Of a stretch of DNA of 64,000 bases, positions 9,588 to 18,716 are shown piece after piece. Position 1 is the stretch's first letter; every line of letters starts with the position of its first letter. A model generated the notes under the pieces. That model was given only the letters and a program-made list of their open reading frames with translations. It had not been told where the DNA came from and ran no database searches. Source of the DNA: Phycisphaerae bacterium (GTDB lineage: Bacteria; Planctomycetota; Phycisphaerae; UBA1845); contig JAJDDY010000076.1 in assembly GCA_029260075.1 (NCBI GenBank), forward strand, positions 1 to 64,000, read 5' to 3'. A program made the translations under genes and the position numbers.

Positions 9588-9783
9588 TGTCTCTTCCTCC
9601 TCCAAAAGGGTCATGGTTCCAATGGTGGATTCTATCGGCGTGGGTTGCGGACTCGGGATCATCGCGCGGAGACCGTAGACCGGCATGTGCGCGTTTGAAG
9701 AACCAGCGAATTGTTCAGACGTATCGGTCCGCGACGTTGCATGTGAAAGGGATGAGCAGAAGGGCGCTGGAGGATACTTGTCG

Positions 9784-10131
9784 CTACGGATGAGGCGTTA
9801 TCGCGATGATGGTGATCTGGCGTCTGTCGGGTCCGTAGCACCAGAACACGCGGTAGGCTCCGGCTGTGTCGTTCTGAGCGTAGGCCTCGAAGACCTTGCC
9901 CTTCTCGTCATAGGGGTTGGTCAGGGTGTGGTACTCGTGGGTCGCAAGGCCCGGATGCTTCGGATTGCTGATCAGGTGCTGGATGCACTTGTGCACCTGC
10001 TTGAACAGCCCCTCGGCTTTGGTCGCCTTGGCTTTCTTGGATCGCCGGCGGGCGTTCAATGACGCCTCGGCCTTCGCCTTGAGTTCGTCGTAGGTCTTCT
10101 GAGCCTTGACGGTCCAGACCGGGGTGAACAT
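9784..10131 (-). CDS. RelE/ParE-superfamily-like toxin
   Basis: A 115-residue basic protein with the look of a RelE/ParE-type toxin: helical, Lys-rich N-terminal half and a beta-rich C-terminus (GAYRVFWCYGPDRRQITIIAITPHP-like strand-turn-strand; quoted here only in part: YRVFWCYGPDRRQITIIAI). The LATHEYHTL block followed by a YRVFW strand is typical of the RelE fold in 'cytotoxic translational repressor' proteins. Its start codon overlaps the stop of the upstream antitoxin gene by one base set (ATGA at 10131), the usual antitoxin-first arrangement. It probably cleaves mRNA or inhibits gyrase; which one cannot be told from the sequence. Confidence 0.7.
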   Translation of the reverse strand: MFTPVWTVKAQKTYDELKAKAEASLNARRRSKKAKATKAEGLFKQVHKCIQHLISNPKHPGLATHEYHTLTNPYDEKGKVFEAYAQNDTAGAYRVFWCYGPDRRQITIIAITPHP

Positions 10132-10409
10132 CAGCGGTCTTCAAGCTCGTCGGCCAACGCAGCATCGGCGTCGAGATCCGGCGGGGCCTCGCTGAACTCC
10201 TGGGACTTGGCCTCGCGCAGGCCGGTCTCGACAAGCTCCCTGGCCGTCGGGTTCTCAAGGAGCCATGCCTCTCGCTCGGGCAGGACGCGGGCGATGCTGA
10301 CCCGCATCTCCGTCTCGTCGATGACACGGACGATCACCGTCTTGTTCGCAAATGCCTTCCCCAGGGCTACACGCCCCTTGGCGTCCGTGTTCTTGGTTGA
10401 CTCGATCAT
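10131..10409 (-). CDS. Antitoxin partner of the RelE/ParE-like toxin
   Basis: A 92-residue protein immediately upstream of, and overlapping, the toxin gene. The N-terminal part has an AbrB-like segment (DAKGRVALGKAF) followed by beta strands (KTVIVRVIDETEMRVSIA). The C-terminal 40 residues are acidic and probably disordered, as is usual for the toxin-wrapping tail of an antitoxin (EFSEAPPDLDADAALADELE). ATG at 10409 is preceded by GGGAGAACTTGCC. It should bind DNA as an autoregulator and neutralise the toxin. Confidence 0.7.
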   Translation of the reverse strand: MIESTKNTDAKGRVALGKAFANKTVIVRVIDETEMRVSIARVLPEREAWLLENPTARELVETGLREAKSQEFSEAPPDLDADAALADELEDR

Positions 10410-10562
10410 GGCAAGTTCTCCCTTCCGCAAGAGTATACGCGATGGTGGGCAGGTGGGCAAGTGGGAAATGTCCACATCGGGCCTTTCGCGGGTCCGTTCC
10501 GGGCTCGAATCAGCAACGTCCGAGAATCAGCGGCGACAGAATACGGAATGAGACAGAGACCG

Positions 10563-10820
10563 ATGAAGTTCAGACTGCGGGGCGTGAAGAGGACGCCGAA
10601 GGGCAAGGTGCTGATCGTGCTGGAGATGGACGGCGGGCAGACGGCCCCGGCGACTGATCCCCAGAAGAAGGCGCTGAGCGACCGGGGCATGTGGATCGAC
10701 GGGCTGACCCGGAGCCAGGCGTGGTGGATCCACCAGTGGCTGTTCGAGAAGGTCACCTACGCCGTCCACCGCACGAAGGCGGAGATCGACCGGCTTCGGA
10801 AGAATCGGCGCGGAAACTAG
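10563..10820 (+). CDS. Hypothetical small basic protein
   Basis: An 85-residue basic protein (MKFRLRGVKRTPKGKVLIVL start, C-terminus KAEIDRLRKNRRGN) with a Trp-rich centre (GMWIDGLTRSQAWWIHQWLF). No family recognised. Divergent from the toxin-antitoxin operon. An in-frame ATG at 10548 is an alternative start; neither has a strong ribosome site. Confidence 0.5.
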   Translation: MKFRLRGVKRTPKGKVLIVLEMDGGQTAPATDPQKKALSDRGMWIDGLTRSQAWWIHQWLFEKVTYAVHRTKAEIDRLRKNRRGN

Positions 10821-11198
10821 GGGTAGGAATAGCGCTGCCTCTTGGCCTCTCGAGGAGCTGCTGTGTCCACGCTCATGGCCGAGCGCAGCGAGGGACAGAT
10901 CCACTTGAGTGGACGAGTCGTCAGTAAGCGCAGCCGAGCAAAACTCAGTTTCCAAACCTCTCATCTATAATATGGGTGGCAGGGTGGGGGTGAGGGTGGT
11001 ATAGATTCCTCCCCGTCGGCCGAACATGCCATTGACCTCTCAGCATCAATCCCGCACTCCGATTCGATTCCGTAGGCCGAACCCGCGCATTCCCGGATAA
11101 GGCGGAAGACGAACGCGGAGGCGCCAACGCCCACGGCGATTGGGAGACGCCGTCCAGCACATCGTCAGGCTCTGTGCAACGCCGAACGGAGGGAAACC
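10821..11198. other. Gap with one CCGTAGGC copy
   Basis: No gene seen. TATAAT occurs at about 10967-10972 followed by a G-rich, T-poor tract, and a TTCCGTAGGC copy lies at 11068-11077. The GGAGGG ribosome site of the next gene is at its right end. Confidence 0.4.
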
Positions 11199-11507
11199 GT
11201 GAACGAACAGAACGTACCGCTTGAGAGAACACTCTCGCAACTCAATTGGGACGGCATCGAAATCCCCACGGTTCTCGCGAACGTGTTTTGGGTCTTCCTG
11301 CTGCTTGGCCTGAGCAGCACGGAGATCATGCGCCATGTGCGCGAAAGCGCCCTCGCGGAGGACGGCACCGAAGCCTGCCGAAGACTGCTGGCCATGATCT
11401 TCGACGTTGCGCGGCAATCCGGGCGGTTGGAGCTTCTTCGAAGACCGCGCGTACGCGAGTTGGACGAGATTCTCAATCGCCTGGACGAACTGATCGCGGA
11501 AGACTGA
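11199..11507 (+). CDS. Hypothetical helical protein, GTG start
   Basis: A 102-residue, mostly helical protein. A hydrophobic stretch (PTVLANVFWVFLLLGLS, residues 23-39) could be an amphipathic or single membrane helix; the rest is charged helix (RVRELDEILNRLDELIAED at the C-terminus). GTG at 11199 is preceded by GGAGGG at ideal spacing, which supports expression. No recognised family. Confidence 0.55.
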   Translation: MNEQNVPLERTLSQLNWDGIEIPTVLANVFWVFLLLGLSSTEIMRHVRESALAEDGTEACRRLLAMIFDVARQSGRLELLRRPRVRELDEILNRLDELIAED

Positions 11508-11597
11508 CGATTCGGTGAACGACGTGCATGCGGACCGAGCTGCGCGGGCTCGCTCACGAACCGTAAGGACAATAAAAGGTGGTACGACACATTCGAG

Positions 11598-12239
11598 TCA
11601 CACGTCGAAGTCGAAGAGATCATCGATTCTCCCATCGTCATCCGTCGCCACGTGCGTGTAGATCGAAGTTATGGCCAGGGAACTGTGACCGGCGGCGTCG
11701 CGCACCTCTGCCAGCGAACGCTTGCCCGACGCTAGGGCGTGCGAGACGAACGAGTGCCGACCCGTGTGGATCGTCAACTCGTTCTGACGTTCCTTGCCGA
11801 GGCATTTGCACATGGAGATGTACCTCGACCGCGCGTTGTGTCGCGTGAGCTGCTTGCCGTAGACCGCCGTGGCCTGGGCACACACGAAGCCGTCGCCCGG
11901 TTTGGCGCCCCGGTTGACTCGATCTTCCCTCCATGCAGTCAGGTCCTCCAGCGTTCCGCGGTCCCACCACAGCGGCACACGACGCCCCTTGCCGCCCTTG
12001 GCGATTGTCTTGGGCACACGGATGTAGGGTCTGGCTATCGCGACACGAACGTCGCCGAGTTTGAGTCCCACGACCTCCGACGCACGCAACCCGCAACACG
12101 TCGCCAGCCGGAAAATCACGAGATTCTGGCGGGTGTTCGGTGAGCGGCGCTTGGCCGGGCGCTTGAGGTCCGCCAGGACGGCGGCGATCTCCGCGCGGCT
12201 CAGTATCTTCGTCTGGTCGATCTTCCACGATGTCGCCAT
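11598..12239 (-). CDS. Tyrosine recombinase, catalytic domain only
   Basis: A 213-residue site-specific recombinase of the phage integrase family. Catalytic residues are visible in order: Arg in CCGLRASEVVGLKLGD, the beta-hairpin Lys region (KTIAKGGKGRRVPL), His-x-x-Arg in HTGRHSFVSH, His in AGHSSLAITS and the nucleophile Tyr in IYTH. The usual N-terminal SAM-like core-binding domain is missing, so it is shorter than XerC/D or phage integrases. A fragmentary att site was not found. It is the best evidence that the surrounding block is or was mobile. Confidence 0.88.
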   Translation of the reverse strand: MATSWKIDQTKILSRAEIAAVLADLKRPAKRRSPNTRQNLVIFRLATCCGLRASEVVGLKLGDVRVAIARPYIRVPKTIAKGGKGRRVPLWWDRGTLEDLTAWREDRVNRGAKPGDGFVCAQATAVYGKQLTRHNARSRYISMCKCLGKERQNELTIHTGRHSFVSHALASGKRSLAEVRDAAGHSSLAITSIYTHVATDDDGRIDDLFDFDV

Positions 12240-12849
12240 GATTCGTCTCCCTGCAAGAACATGCCCATTAGTGCGCTCAGTTAGGCATTGCGAATTCGGA
12301 CGTTCGACTGCATGTGCATTTCAGTCGAAATGTTCACGAATCCGCATGACTGCCGGATATCGGGCTCCAAGGCCGCGTCTTTACAGCATCCCTTCGAAGA
12401 GGGGGACGCCGGCGAAGCCGGCGGCCTTCTTAACACGACAACCGATCGCACCGCCTTCTATTGTCTTCATCCACTCCGTTTCCGCCGGTGGGCGGGTCAT
12501 CCCTGTACACCCCCGTCATGAGTGTGCGTGCCCCTCGACATCATTGTGCGGAGTGTTCACGACTCCGGCCTACGGAAGAAAACCCCCACGAAGCGACCGA
12601 TACGTCTCCGTTTCAGGGGGCGAATTACGTCCAGGGGGCTTGGCCAAAAGTTCACGCGCACGAGCGCTAACTCAGGCCGGAGCACCCTTTTTTGCGCGCA
12701 TCGCCAACTCGACCCCCGTTCTATGGTGTTTTGATGGGGGTGCATGTTGCGGAGAAAGGGCGGAAAACAAACTCCAGACGAATAGAAACATTCGTGAATG
12801 GAAATGCGATCAGCGATTTCGGGCCGCAGCGGCCACATGGGGAGGGGAC
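12240..12849. other. Gap with one CCGTAGGC copy
   Basis: No trustworthy gene. A reverse copy of CCGTAGGC lies at 12568-12575, with the flank reading (reverse strand) CCGGAGTCGTGAAC; a similar GAAGTCGTGAAC follows the forward copy at 13891, hinting at a longer eroded repeat. Confidence 0.45.
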
Positions 12850-13590
12850 ATGGGAATACTCGGCAGACCGAAGCAACCACGATGCAGGCTTTGCAGCTCT
12901 GACAGGCCGTTGCCCTTTGGTGAGGACACATGCGATGTCTGCAAGAGAACCTGTCCCGCGTGTGGACGCAGAGTGCCATACGGTGGCAGGGGCGCCGCGA
13001 GAAAGCTATGTCCCCCTTGTGCGGAGCTGAACGTCGCCAGGCTGCGTTGTCCCTGCGGTCGCGTTTTCCGAAAGGGTTTGCGGCGCTACTGCTCCGTCGT
13101 GTGCCGACGGGCCGCTCTGAAAATCCGTTCCGGCGGAGAGGCTCCCGCGAACTGGAAGCCGGATCTGCCGAGCCTGGCGAAGGAGGAGAGCCTTCATGTG
13201 CATGCCGCGAAACTCATCGCGATGTGGTTCCGTGCGAAGTACAACTACGAGGGGCCGGCGAAGGACGTTGTCGCCAGCGGCGCGGCAGTCTGGCTCAAGC
13301 CCAATACGAGGATGTTCGAGGTCCGTCGAACTCAACTGGATTTTTCAGTACACGGCGGTCTGCCGGAGCGGATACCGATTGACGACGAGCCGAGGTTCGA
13401 TGCCCTCGACCCGCCGCCCGTGCGGTACATCCTGGTCAACCGCAGTTTCGACGCGCTCGCCGCCGTATCGTCCCATCCCGCCGACGTCATGCGGTGGACA
13501 CGCGAGCCGCGCTGGATCGCCCGGTACAACCAGGAGGACACGATGCTCCTGTGCCCCCGTTCCATGGCTGTAATCCAGCCGTGGCGTTGA
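12850..13590 (+). CDS. Hypothetical protein with multiple zinc-ribbon Cys pairs
   Basis: A 246-residue protein whose first 90 residues hold a series of CxxC-type pairs (CRLC, CDVC, CPAC, CPPC, CPCG, CSVVC), most likely two or three small zinc ribbons. The C-terminal 150 residues contain aromatic and charged segments (HAAKLIAMWFRAKYNYEG; WTREPRWIARYN) without a family I can name. GGAGGGG just before the ATG supports the start. A nucleic-acid-binding role in a mobile element is plausible but only inferred from the ribbons. Confidence 0.65.
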   Translation: MGILGRPKQPRCRLCSSDRPLPFGEDTCDVCKRTCPACGRRVPYGGRGAARKLCPPCAELNVARLRCPCGRVFRKGLRRYCSVVCRRAALKIRSGGEAPANWKPDLPSLAKEESLHVHAAKLIAMWFRAKYNYEGPAKDVVASGAAVWLKPNTRMFEVRRTQLDFSVHGGLPERIPIDDEPRFDALDPPPVRYILVNRSFDALAAVSSHPADVMRWTREPRWIARYNQEDTMLLCPRSMAVIQPWR

Positions 13591-14032
13591 CGCGATAACC
13601 TGATCGCAACGTATGCGTCGAGGATGGGCACCATCCATCGAATTGAGCTCGCCGCGAGCTCTGCCCGTCGAACAGTGTCATAATCCACGCGGTGGCCCCG
13701 GCGTCGTCAAACGCATCATCCGTTCCACGTCCATCGCGACGCAGCCGATTTCCGTCTTCGGCCTCGCCATACTCGAGCCGCAATACCGAGTTACCCCCTT
13801 TGAGCTAACCATCGTCTCCGATGCAGGAATCGCTTCCGCGTGACGTATGGGACGCACGACCGTTCAATCTGAAGAAAACCCAGCCCGACTCCGTAGGCGA
13901 AGTCGTGAACGAACAAGATGCAATGGGCGGACGCGATGCCCGCCTAATGGAGATGGTTCGGACTGCCAGAATCTGTCGCGCGTCCGATGGCAAACTGAGG
14001 GGAAATACAATGCGCACCAGTCGGGGACCACC
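13591..14032. other. Gap with one CCGTAGGC copy
   Basis: No gene seen. One forward CCGTAGGC copy at 13891-13898. Confidence 0.4.
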
Positions 14033-14179
14033 ATGGAAAGACGGAAGGACGGAGGAGCACCACAGCGTTCTGTTGCCATAGAGGTGCTGCGTTGGCCCGA
14101 ACGCAATAAGTTGCGATTGCTTGTGCAGAGGTATGAACGAGAACTTGACACGGTGCTCAGCAAGTTCGGCATGGGATGA
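14033..14179 (+). CDS. Possible small basic protein (48 aa)
   Basis: A 48-codon frame beginning MERRKDGGAPQRSVAIEVLR and ending in a helical segment (LVQRYERELDTVLSKFGMG). GGGGA lies six bases before the ATG and the stop is 15 bp before the next gene, so it may be cotranslated with it. No homologue recognised; it could be chance. Confidence 0.35.
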   Translation: MERRKDGGAPQRSVAIEVLRWPERNKLRLLVQRYERELDTVLSKFGMG

Positions 14180-14194
14180 CGACAGGGGAAAATC

Positions 14195-14953
14195 ATGGAA
14201 CACAACGCACACGGGAACGGCTTTCGACTTCGGACACGCCCGCGAACGCGGGAGTGCATCATGCTCTGGTTGGATGAGTTCGGCCTACACGACGCCGAGG
14301 ACGAGGCTGTCGAATGCCTCGTCAAACGGTTGGACACGCTTGATGCGCCGTTCGACCACGACCCTGAGCGGATCGAGGCCTTCATAGGCGATTTGATCGA
14401 GTGGCTGTCGGCAAGGGTGGACGGCCAGGGACAGAGGGTGCTCCTGGAAGCGAGCGCCATGGTGAGCGAGGCATTCGTCGAGGCTGGTGTTGTCGAAAAG
14501 CCGCGCTCTATCGCGCCGAAAGCGTCACAGGAGACCGACGACGCGCAGCTTGCGACGGACACACAGGACGAAGTCAACGCGGAGGCGAACTTCCGCGTCA
14601 TGCGTCGGGACTTGATCTACGCAAGCGCGATTGAGATCGAGCTTGCCGACGGATCGTGTGGCTTCGTGCTTCACCCTCCCTTCGACGGGAGAGTGAAGAT
14701 GAAGGCGGCAAGCGGCAGGTCGCGGTTCGTGACGCTCGACGACCTGACGGACGATAGCCGTCGAACCTTGCGCGCAGGGAGTGTTCGTCGCCGCGTCGAG
14801 GTTCATTCCCGTTGCAGCTTCCCCTCCTGTTCGCAGGCGATACGTCTGTTTTTGAGCGAGAGTCAACACGTCGAGAACATCGACGGTGAAAGAGAATGCG
14901 GGATCGCGGACCTGTTCTGGGGACGGTGCCCGAAGCACAAACGAGAGAAGTAG
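14195..14953 (+). CDS. Hypothetical protein
   Basis: A 252-residue protein. The N-terminal 100 residues are acidic and helical (DEAVECLVKRLDTLDAPF). The C-terminal 110 residues contain paired cysteines (CSFPSCSQAIRLF and ERECGIADLFWGRCPKHK) that could bind a zinc ion. The start has a good ribosome site (AGGGGAAAATC). It is followed closely by a membrane-protein gene on the same strand. No family recognised. Confidence 0.6.
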   Translation: MEHNAHGNGFRLRTRPRTRECIMLWLDEFGLHDAEDEAVECLVKRLDTLDAPFDHDPERIEAFIGDLIEWLSARVDGQGQRVLLEASAMVSEAFVEAGVVEKPRSIAPKASQETDDAQLATDTQDEVNAEANFRVMRRDLIYASAIEIELADGSCGFVLHPPFDGRVKMKAASGRSRFVTLDDLTDDSRRTLRAGSVRRRVEVHSRCSFPSCSQAIRLFLSESQHVENIDGERECGIADLFWGRCPKHKREK

Positions 14954-15005
14954 GGTTTGGTGTGTCACGCGGCGAACGCCGTGCTTGTCGCGGGAGCTAC
15001 GGAAG

Positions 15006-15629
15006 ATGACAGAAACAACGACGGACTGGTTCTGCTTCATTGTCGCATTTGGAGTCGTCGCACCCTGGCTGCTTGCCGGCGCGTGCCTGCTCACCGAGTG
15101 GACGTGCGAGACCCTGAAGCACTGCTGGCGAATGCAGACAGATCCGAACTACAGAGATGCCGAGATTCAGTTCAGATCCGATCTCGCCGAAGCGGGGTTG
15201 GACGGCAGGGGCATCAACGTCCGTTCATTGCTTCGGTGGTCGTCAGTTGTGGCGACGGCCTGCTTACTTCTACGCGACACACACTGGCTATGGTCGGCGG
15301 ATTGGCTGTGGGCGCTGAGCGTGCCGCTCATAATGCTGGAGTTCGCGGCCATCCTCGTCGCCGCCGGATGCCTTAACCTGACGGCCGTCTCGTTCGCCCA
15401 ACGCCTCAGAGCGTGCCGCGAGCCGGTTACCTGTCAAGGCACGGATGACGACGGCGACTGGGATGACCTACTGCAAGCGGCAGAGGCTCTCTCGGCGCAG
15501 TACGACGCAATCGTGGACGGCGACCGCGGCCACGCGGTGGCGGTGGCACATCGGCTGCACACCGGATTCGGGGACGAGGGTTCGGTGGAGACGTTGAGGC
15601 TCGTGAAGCGCGACCACGACGAACCGTGA
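15006..15629 (+). CDS. Hypothetical membrane protein
   Basis: A 207-residue protein with about three hydrophobic segments: residues 8-30 (FIVAFGVVAPWLLAGACLL), about 75-90, and 98-122 (ALSVPLIMLEFAAILVAAGC). The C-terminal 80 residues are soluble, acidic and helical (AAEALSAQYDAIVDGDRGHA). The ATG is preceded by GGAG. It follows the previous gene by about 50 bp and may share its transcript. Function unknown. Confidence 0.6.
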   Translation: MTETTTDWFCFIVAFGVVAPWLLAGACLLTEWTCETLKHCWRMQTDPNYRDAEIQFRSDLAEAGLDGRGINVRSLLRWSSVVATACLLLRDTHWLWSADWLWALSVPLIMLEFAAILVAAGCLNLTAVSFAQRLRACREPVTCQGTDDDGDWDDLLQAAEALSAQYDAIVDGDRGHAVAVAHRLHTGFGDEGSVETLRLVKRDHDEP

Positions 15630-15678
15630 AGATGATTGAGGACGGGTGTCGCAGGTGTGACGGCATATCGGGAACGTA

Positions 15679-15696
15679 CCCGCCCTGACGGGCGGG
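15679..15696 (+). other. GC-rich hairpin downstream of membrane-protein gene
   Basis: CCCGCCC and GGGCGGG form a perfect 7-bp stem around TGAC, 50 bases after the preceding stop codon. No T-run follows, so it may be a processing or Rho-associated structure rather than an intrinsic terminator. Confidence 0.45.
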
Positions 15697-15782
15697 CTCT
15701 CGAAGCGGGATCGGGATCGCCGAGCGAGGCGCGTCCCTCGGCCCGTGGGAAAGTGTGACGCATTGGCGGGGGTGGGGAAACG

Positions 15783-16343
15783 ATGGCTCTGTTTGACAAC
15801 ATGACGGGCGGGCTACCGGAGCGGCACGCCATTGTCGCGATCTCGTCACTTGCCGTACTTGCGGTATTGGCGGCGGTCGCGTGTTGGCGTTTCCGCCGCG
15901 CGGCCGCCTGCCGACCGCACGCGATGGAACGCCGCTCGTGGACCTATTGCCCGAAATGTGGTCATCCGAGGCCGGAGGCAGATGATGCGACAAGGTTACC
16001 CGTTTCTCCGCTGCCGTCCGACCTGCTTCGGCGAGGCTGGACGCGATCCCCTGCGCTGGACCGGGACGGTCGCGTCGTGTTCCCGTCGGACGAACGGGCC
16101 GACGTTGTGGCGTGGAGCCTGTGGGGAGCGGGCAACGCGCTGGAGGCTGGGTCGCCGCGTTGGAGCGCGTGGATCGGCGCCGTGACGGACATCCTCGCCG
16201 AGCGCCACGGCGGAACGAGCGTTACCGCCTTCAACAGGCATCCTAGCACGTCGCGGTTGCAGGTGATCGAGGTGGCACGCGAGGCGGAGATGCGTGCTGG
16301 ATTGTCTGTGCCGCGCAGCGGTCCGAACACCACGGCGGTTTGA
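15783..16343 (+). CDS. Hypothetical membrane-anchored protein with CxxC
   Basis: A 186-residue protein with one N-terminal transmembrane helix (IVAISSLAVLAVLAAVACW, residues 17-35) and, after a basic stretch, a single CPKCGHP zinc-type knuckle near residue 57. The remaining soluble part is rich in Arg, Ala and Trp. A G-rich ribosome site (GGGGTGGGGAAACG) precedes the ATG. Function unknown; it resembles its upstream neighbour only in being membrane bound. Confidence 0.55.
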   Translation: MALFDNMTGGLPERHAIVAISSLAVLAVLAAVACWRFRRAAACRPHAMERRSWTYCPKCGHPRPEADDATRLPVSPLPSDLLRRGWTRSPALDRDGRVVFPSDERADVVAWSLWGAGNALEAGSPRWSAWIGAVTDILAERHGGTSVTAFNRHPSTSRLQVIEVAREAEMRAGLSVPRSGPNTTAV

Positions 16344-16660
16344 TATTCCTTTTCTGCAAGCGGCGACCTCGTGAGAACAAACGATGCCGGAAGGAAGGAC
16401 GCGAGGGAGATCATCCGGGCGCAAGAGCCTGGTTCGCCTTGGGCGCGACTGCGGGAGATGGGGAGCGACGTATACCGACCGTCTCGGCGGCATACCCCCA
16501 CCCCCTCCTCCGAGTCGAATGCGAGTGATGTCTCATGCGGCGATTGAGCGTTCGCCGGCTTCGGTCCTGAGTTCGTCACGGCAACACGAAGTCGAAGGGC
16601 CCGCTGACTCACGACGCCCGACGGGGATACCGGCTGAATCAGCCGCCTACTCCGATCTAT
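16344..16660. other. Gap without recognisable gene
   Basis: Neither strand shows a supported gene. It is downstream of two convergent genes. Confidence 0.4.
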
Positions 16661-17788
16661 CTACCCGACGTCGCGCCTCGCGACGCCCTCCGACGAGATG
16701 AGGGCCAAGTATCGTGTACACGGCGCCGCACTCTGCCACATCTCATCGCTTACGGTGACCGGATGCAGCCAATTCGTCTGCCGCCCGGCTTGGTCGAACT
16801 TCTTGATGCCGCGCCTGGCGCGCGCGGCCACGGCTTCCAGCGCGGGGATGTCGGCATCCGCGGAGTCCATCCAAGTGGCGGCGGTGGTACTCATGGCGGA
16901 AAGGCACGCGACGAAACGCAACGTGCTCGACACGTCGTCGAATCCGAGGGGCGGACGATCGCCCAAAGACTCGCCGGTGGCCGTTCGCAGCGAGTCGTGA
17001 CAGGTGAGAAGCCGCGGTATCACGACCTGCGCGGCTACGGCGTCATGCCATTCCCCATTCTCGTCCTTCGTCTTCCCACTCCTGTACGTCATCAGCCAGT
17101 CGGCGTTCATGACCGCCAGCGTGCGCCCCGCGCGACACATCCAAGCCTCCCGTCCTTCGGGCGAGTCGACCGGCGATCCGCAGAAGAACCAACGCCGGCT
17201 GCCGTCGCCCACCACGATCAGGTCCTCAAGAGACGGGGCGCCGAGGGACTGTCTGTCGTAGGCCGCAAGGTGGTACTCGTAGCGTTCCTTGAGCGCGGCC
17301 AGGTCCGCGACGTCACCGTCGAGACAGCCGAGGTAGTACAGACGGTGTCCGAGGAGATTGGCGCGCACGAGGTCGAATGCGGAAACGAGGCCGTCACGCA
17401 CGGCGCGGGTCCACGATGCCCAGACGACGCTGTGGGCGTCGACGGAAGGATTGCCGTCGGCGTCCCGGTCGCCGTGTACGATCCTCGCGTCGCACGGGGT
17501 AAGCGGAACCAGCCGCGAGGGGTCATCCGGTCGTCCGGTGAGCGCATCGTCGGACAGGGGCGGGTCATTCGCCCCGATCCATGCGACCACCCTGTCGGCT
17601 GCGTCCTCCGCTTCGCGCTCCGTTGAGTCCTCCGGAAACGTCTGCATCGCCGGAGTCTGCCTCCCATCGAACCTCCGAAGGTTCGAGTCCGAATCCCGAC
17701 GGGACGTTGTGCCCTTCGCCCTACGCTCGTCCTCACGCACACGCACGCGGCGTTTCCGTTTTCGTTCCTGTCTCTTGTTCTTGTCCAT
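16661..17788 (-). CDS. Hypothetical protein with basic N-terminus
   Basis: A 375-residue protein. The first 35 residues are extremely basic (DKNKRQERKRKRRVRVREDE), as in DNA- or RNA-binding tails. The rest is soluble alpha/beta with Trp-rich segments (SVVWASWTRAVRDGLVSAF; GSRRWFFCGSPVDSPEGREA). AGGGGAAATATC precedes the ATG at 17788. A long frame on the opposite strand is a shadow. No family recognised. Confidence 0.6.
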   Translation of the reverse strand: MDKNKRQERKRKRRVRVREDERRAKGTTSRRDSDSNLRRFDGRQTPAMQTFPEDSTEREAEDAADRVVAWIGANDPPLSDDALTGRPDDPSRLVPLTPCDARIVHGDRDADGNPSVDAHSVVWASWTRAVRDGLVSAFDLVRANLLGHRLYYLGCLDGDVADLAALKERYEYHLAAYDRQSLGAPSLEDLIVVGDGSRRWFFCGSPVDSPEGREAWMCRAGRTLAVMNADWLMTYRSGKTKDENGEWHDAVAAQVVIPRLLTCHDSLRTATGESLGDRPPLGFDDVSSTLRFVACLSAMSTTAATWMDSADADIPALEAVAARARRGIKKFDQAGRQTNWLHPVTVSDEMWQSAAPCTRYLALISSEGVARRDVG

Positions 17789-18179
17789 GATATTTCCCCT
17801 TTTGCGGGCGACCCGCCCGCGTTGGTTTCGCAAGCCCGCACCATGCGGACTCCCTATAGACATATACCCCTTTTTTTGAGAAGCCCGAGAGCGGCTCGCC
17901 TTGATGGCCGGCTTTCCGGGGAGTCACGGTCGCAAACGGCGGTTGTGAAGCAAATGGGTCGCCGAGTTCATGCGTTCGCGCAAGTCGTATGTGGCGCCGC
18001 CTCGATCACTTCGCCAATGACCTCCTGTGGTCTCGGATCAGCGGCTCGATCGGGCTCACAGACGATGTTCTGCGACAGCCGTCCCGCCGGACGGATTCCG
18101 ATTCGCGCGTATAGAAGGACAGAGGGAAGCAGTCCGACGGTCGGACGGCCTCCAAACGACTTTCAGAGGAGGGACACAG
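17789..18179. other. Divergent gap
   Basis: Lies between two divergently transcribed hypothetical genes and presumably holds both promoters; no clear -35/-10 pair was identified. The ribosome site GAGGAGGGACACAG of the right-hand gene is at the end. Confidence 0.35.
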
Positions 18180-18716
18180 ATGCGTAACGGAAACCGGAAG
18201 ACACGAGGGGAAGGTGAATTCGTCGGCGAGTCGGGTCGTAGAGATGGACAGGTACCGGACGATCTGTCATTGAGGCTACTTCGGATCATCAACGAGGCTG
18301 CGGATGACTTCGATCAAACGGGCGTCTGTCCCACGCACGCGATTGTCATCGACGGGAAGGGAAAAGGTGCCGTCCTGTTGCCGGACTGCCTGCCCGACGA
18401 GAACACGAAGGACGTCTTTGCCGGACTGATCGCGCGTACCGCCGCCGACCTGAACGCGGTCGCGGTGGTCTTTCTGGCTGAGATATGGATGCCCGGCGAG
18501 AACTGGGACGGCGTGACGGCGCCATCGCAGTGCGCCGATCAGCGCGAGGCACTTTTTGTTTCCGCCGAGACATTCGACACAACGGCGGCTTTCCTCTGGC
18601 CGATTCTCCGGGACACCGCCGGCGTTCGTTTGGCGGAGCGACAGTCCCTTGGCGCCGAATACGAGGGAGGCCGGTTTGCGGGTCTGCTTCCACGTCCGGG
18701 CGACGGGCAGAACTGA
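18180..18716 (+). CDS. Hypothetical protein
   Basis: A 178-residue soluble protein. The middle has an alpha/beta pattern (THAIVIDGKGKGAVLLPDCL; LNAVAVVFLAEIWMPGENWD) that resembles small phage or plasmid proteins of unknown function. ATG is preceded by a strong GAGGAGGG. Followed 50 bp downstream by a perfect 11-bp hairpin built from two CCGTAGGC motifs. Confidence 0.6.
   Translation: MRNGNRKTRGEGEFVGESGRRDGQVPDDLSLRLLRIINEAADDFDQTGVCPTHAIVIDGKGKGAVLLPDCLPDENTKDVFAGLIARTAADLNAVAVVFLAEIWMPGENWDGVTAPSQCADQREALFVSAETFDTTAAFLWPILRDTAGVRLAERQSLGAEYEGGRFAGLLPRPGDGQN

Noticed and set aside
16763-17626. Long plus-strand frame of 287 codons
   Set aside because: It is antisense to a better-supported gene at 16661-17788 with a ribosome site and basic N-terminus.
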